Origin: Capsulimonas sp.
Lineage (GTDB): Bacteria; Armatimonadota; Armatimonadia; Armatimonadales; Capsulimonadaceae
Length of the DNA: 24,933 nt
Assembly: GCA_025963815.1 (NCBI GenBank)
Contig: JAOQAA010000184.1
Location: 1-24,933 of the forward strand
Reading direction: 5' to 3'
A model generated the notes under the pieces. The model saw nothing but the letters and a program-made list of their open reading frames with translations. It was not told where the DNA came from and made no database searches. Position 1 is the first letter of the stretch, and each line of letters starts with the position of its first letter. The position numbers and the translations under genes were made by a program. Positions 23,713-24,933 of this stretch are shown here, piece after piece.

Positions 23713-24087
23713 ATGCCTCCAGCAGTCCCTTTGAACGCCAGTATCCCGGCAGTCCCTTTGAACTACTATCTGATCCTGAGCGCGATCCTGTTCACGATCG
23801 GCGTCGTCGGCGTTTTGATCAAGCGCAACCCGATCACGATCTTTATGTGCATTGAGTTGATGCTGAACGCGGTGAACATCACGCTGGTGGCCTTTTCGCG
23901 CTACCAGAGCACGCTGACTCCCGCCGGAGCCTACGCGAACCCGCGCTTTATCGACGGTCAGATGATGGTTCTCTTTGTATTCGCTGTGGCCGCCGCCGAA
24001 GTCGCGGTCGGTCTGGGAATTCTGGTGTCCATTTTCCGCAATAAAGTATCCATCAACGTGGATGAAATCGATTTGATGAAGGGCTAA
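23713..24087 (+). CDS. nuoK: NADH-quinone oxidoreductase subunit K, N-terminal duplication
   Basis: NuoK is a three-span proton-channel subunit related to MrpC. The 124-residue product has the family core [18 protein letters not shown] (22-39), [10 protein letters not shown] with Glu48 and [13 protein letters not shown] with Glu96, the two membrane glutamates needed for pumping. It is longer than E. coli NuoK (100 residues). A 16-residue N-terminal leader holds PAVPLN twice (from a 27-base tandem duplication), and a loop of about 12 extra residues lies between spans 2 and 3. An alternative start beyond the leader is not obvious, since no ATG/GTG follows before the first span; a TTG at 23758 is possible. 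It starts 3 bases after nuoJ. Confidence 0.94.
   Translation: MPPAVPLNASIPAVPLNYYLILSAILFTIGVVGVLIKRNPITIFMCIELMLNAVNITLVAFSRYQSTLTPAGAYANPRFIDGQMMVLFVFAVAAAEVAVGLGILVSIFRNKVSINVDEIDLMKG
23722..23763 (+). repeat. 27-base-period direct repeat at the start of nuoK
   Basis: GCAGTCCCTTTGAAC occurs at 23722-23736 and again at 23749-23763, exactly 27 bases apart and in frame. It encodes AVPLN twice in the leader of NuoK. This indicates a recent nine-codon tandem duplication. Confidence 0.85.
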
Positions 24088-24099
24088 CCGCCTTTTGTT

Positions 24100-24125
24100 C
24101 GGGGGCTAACAGCCCCCGTGTTTTT
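24100..24125 (+). terminator. Terminator-like hairpin between nuoK and nuoL (first of two)
   Basis: An 8-bp perfect stem, CGGGGGCT (24100-24107) with AGCCCCCG (24111-24118), encloses AAC and is followed by TG and five T residues. This is a good intrinsic-terminator shape inside the operon. It could let only part of the transcripts continue to nuoL. Confidence 0.65.
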
Positions 24126-24126
24126 G

Positions 24127-24148
24127 GGGCCAGCGAGCCCTTGTTTTT
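24127..24148 (+). terminator. Weak terminator-like hairpin before nuoL (second of two)
   Basis: GGGC (24127-24130) pairs with GCCC (24137-24140) around a six-base loop and is followed by TTG and five T residues. The stem is short. It lies directly behind the first hairpin, which together would strengthen partial termination. Confidence 0.4.
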
Positions 24149-24163
24149 CGGAGTGACAGCGCA

Positions 24164-24933
24164 ATGCCAAACTTGTCCGACCCGTATATAATCGCCTGGC
24201 TCATTCCGCTCTTTCCGCTGATCGGCTTTCTGATCAATGGGCTGTCCGGCGGAAAGCTAAAAAAGAACGCAGGATGGCTAGCGACAGCGGCGGTTTTCGC
24301 CTCCTTCGCCGTCGCCGTTTACTTGTTTACCCAGGTGCAGTCCTGGCCTGCGGAAGCAAAGCAGCACACGGTGTTTCTCGCGCCCTGGTTGTCCGTCCCC
24401 GCCATCAATAGCATTCCGGCCTTTCAAGTCAACTTTGAGATGCTGATCGACCCGCTCTCCGTGCTGATGATGCTGATCATCACCGGCGTCGGCGGCTTGA
24501 TCCACCTCTACTCCATCAGCTACATGGCGGCGGACAAAGGCTTCGCGCGGTTCTTCACTTATCTGAACCTGTTTGTCTTCTTCATGCTGATGCTCGTCAC
24601 TGGTAACAACCTGCTGATGCTGTTTATTGGCTGGGAAGGCGTCGGACTTTGTTCGTATCTCCTGATTGGTTTCTTCTATGAGAAGAAGTCGGCGGGCGAC
24701 GCGGCGAAGAAGGCGTTCATTGTCAACCGTATCGGCGACGTCGGCGTGCTGATCGGCATGTTCATGATCTTCCAATATTTTGGGACTCTGGACTTTGTGC
24801 AGGGACAGAGCGGAGTGCTCGGCATTGTCGCCGCCGCCCCGACCGTCCTGCGCGCCGTCGTTCCCGCCGTCATCACCGTAATGACGCTGATGCTATTCCT
24901 CGGCGCAACGGGCAAGTCTGCGCAGATCCCGCT
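24164..24933 (+). CDS. nuoL: NADH-quinone oxidoreductase subunit L, 3' end outside window
   Basis: NuoL is the distal antiporter-like proton-pumping subunit of complex I. The frame is open from the ATG at 24164 to the window end: 256 complete codons of a protein usually about 600-700 residues long. Visible motifs are FEMLIDPLSVLMMLIITGVG (91-110), FIGWEGVGLCSYLLIGFF (154-171) with the pumping Glu158, AAKKAFIVNRIGDVG (180-194), and FLGATGKSAQIP (245-256) with channel Lys251. CGGAG at 24149-24153, 10 bases before the ATG, serves as ribosome binding site. It follows the tandem hairpins after nuoK. nuoM and nuoN should lie beyond the window. Confidence 0.96.
   Translation, partial: MPNLSDPYIIAWLIPLFPLIGFLINGLSGGKLKKNAGWLATAAVFASFAVAVYLFTQVQSWPAEAKQHTVFLAPWLSVPAINSIPAFQVNFEMLIDPLSVLMMLIITGVGGLIHLYSISYMAADKGFARFFTYLNLFVFFMLMLVTGNNLLMLFIGWEGVGLCSYLLIGFFYEKKSAGDAAKKAFIVNRIGDVGVLIGMFMIFQYFGTLDFVQGQSGVLGIVAAAPTVLRAVVPAVITVMTLMLFLGATGKSAQIP

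Noticed and set aside
1..24933. tRNA, rRNA, CRISPR arrays, transposase or phage genes
   Set aside because: No cloverleaf-like tRNA sequence, spaced direct repeats or recognisable mobile-element proteins were seen by eye on either strand; a covariance-model search would be the decisive test.

Overview
The window is a gene-dense, GC-rich stretch of a bacterial chromosome made mostly of conserved housekeeping genes. The order rpoA-rplQ-truA-rplM-rpsI is the arrangement seen in Gram-positive and related Terrabacteria lineages, unlike Escherichia coli, where rplM-rpsI lie elsewhere. NuoC and NuoD are separate proteins (fused in E. coli), and two promoters sit directly on their start codons (leaderless transcripts). 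Together these suggest a non-proteobacterial lineage. Armatimonadota or a neighbouring phylum is my best guess, but it is an inference and no phylogeny was run.

Region by region. 1-2885 (+): the end of the ribosomal protein/RNA polymerase alpha operon, closed by a strong terminator at 2944-2974. 3058-3911 (+): a small protein-export operon with two TatA/B-family genes and secG, ending in a hairpin (3937-3979) that can also terminate transcription from the other side. 4016-4180 (-): a 54-codon single-span membrane protein with a TTG start and a strong ribosome binding site. 4423-5284 (+): a 76-residue zinc-ribbon protein and a 194-residue protein I do not recognise, closed by a terminator. 5502-6071 (+): a NUDIX hydrolase with a probable leaderless promoter. 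6192-7190 (-): a ROK-family sugar kinase that lacks the usual zinc cysteines. 7289-10525 (-): a YtrA-type GntR repressor gene followed by permease, ATPase and permease genes, with a perfect palindromic operator over the promoter -10. 10624-14307 (+): a complete five-module cobalamin-dependent methionine synthase. 14597-24933 (+): nuoA-B-C-D-E-F-G-H-I-J-K-L for respiratory complex I, with nuoL cut by the window end.

How the genes work together. The nuo genes make a proton-pumping NADH:quinone oxidoreductase. NuoEFG form the NADH-oxidising arm and NuoBCDI the connecting arm to quinone. NuoAHJKL are the membrane arm; nuoM and nuoN should follow outside the window. All expected iron-sulphur ligands are visible, including the optional N7 cluster in NuoG. 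A consensus promoter drives nuoA, and tandem terminator-like hairpins between nuoK and nuoL may reduce expression of the distal genes.

Two intergenic inverted-repeat elements (6073-6175 and 14315-14467) look like dispersed repeats. No tRNA, rRNA, CRISPR array, prophage or transposase gene was seen. I found no convincing novel multi-gene system. The least explained parts are the small membrane protein, the zinc-ribbon/unknown gene pair, the zinc-less ROK kinase and the repressor-ABC module.
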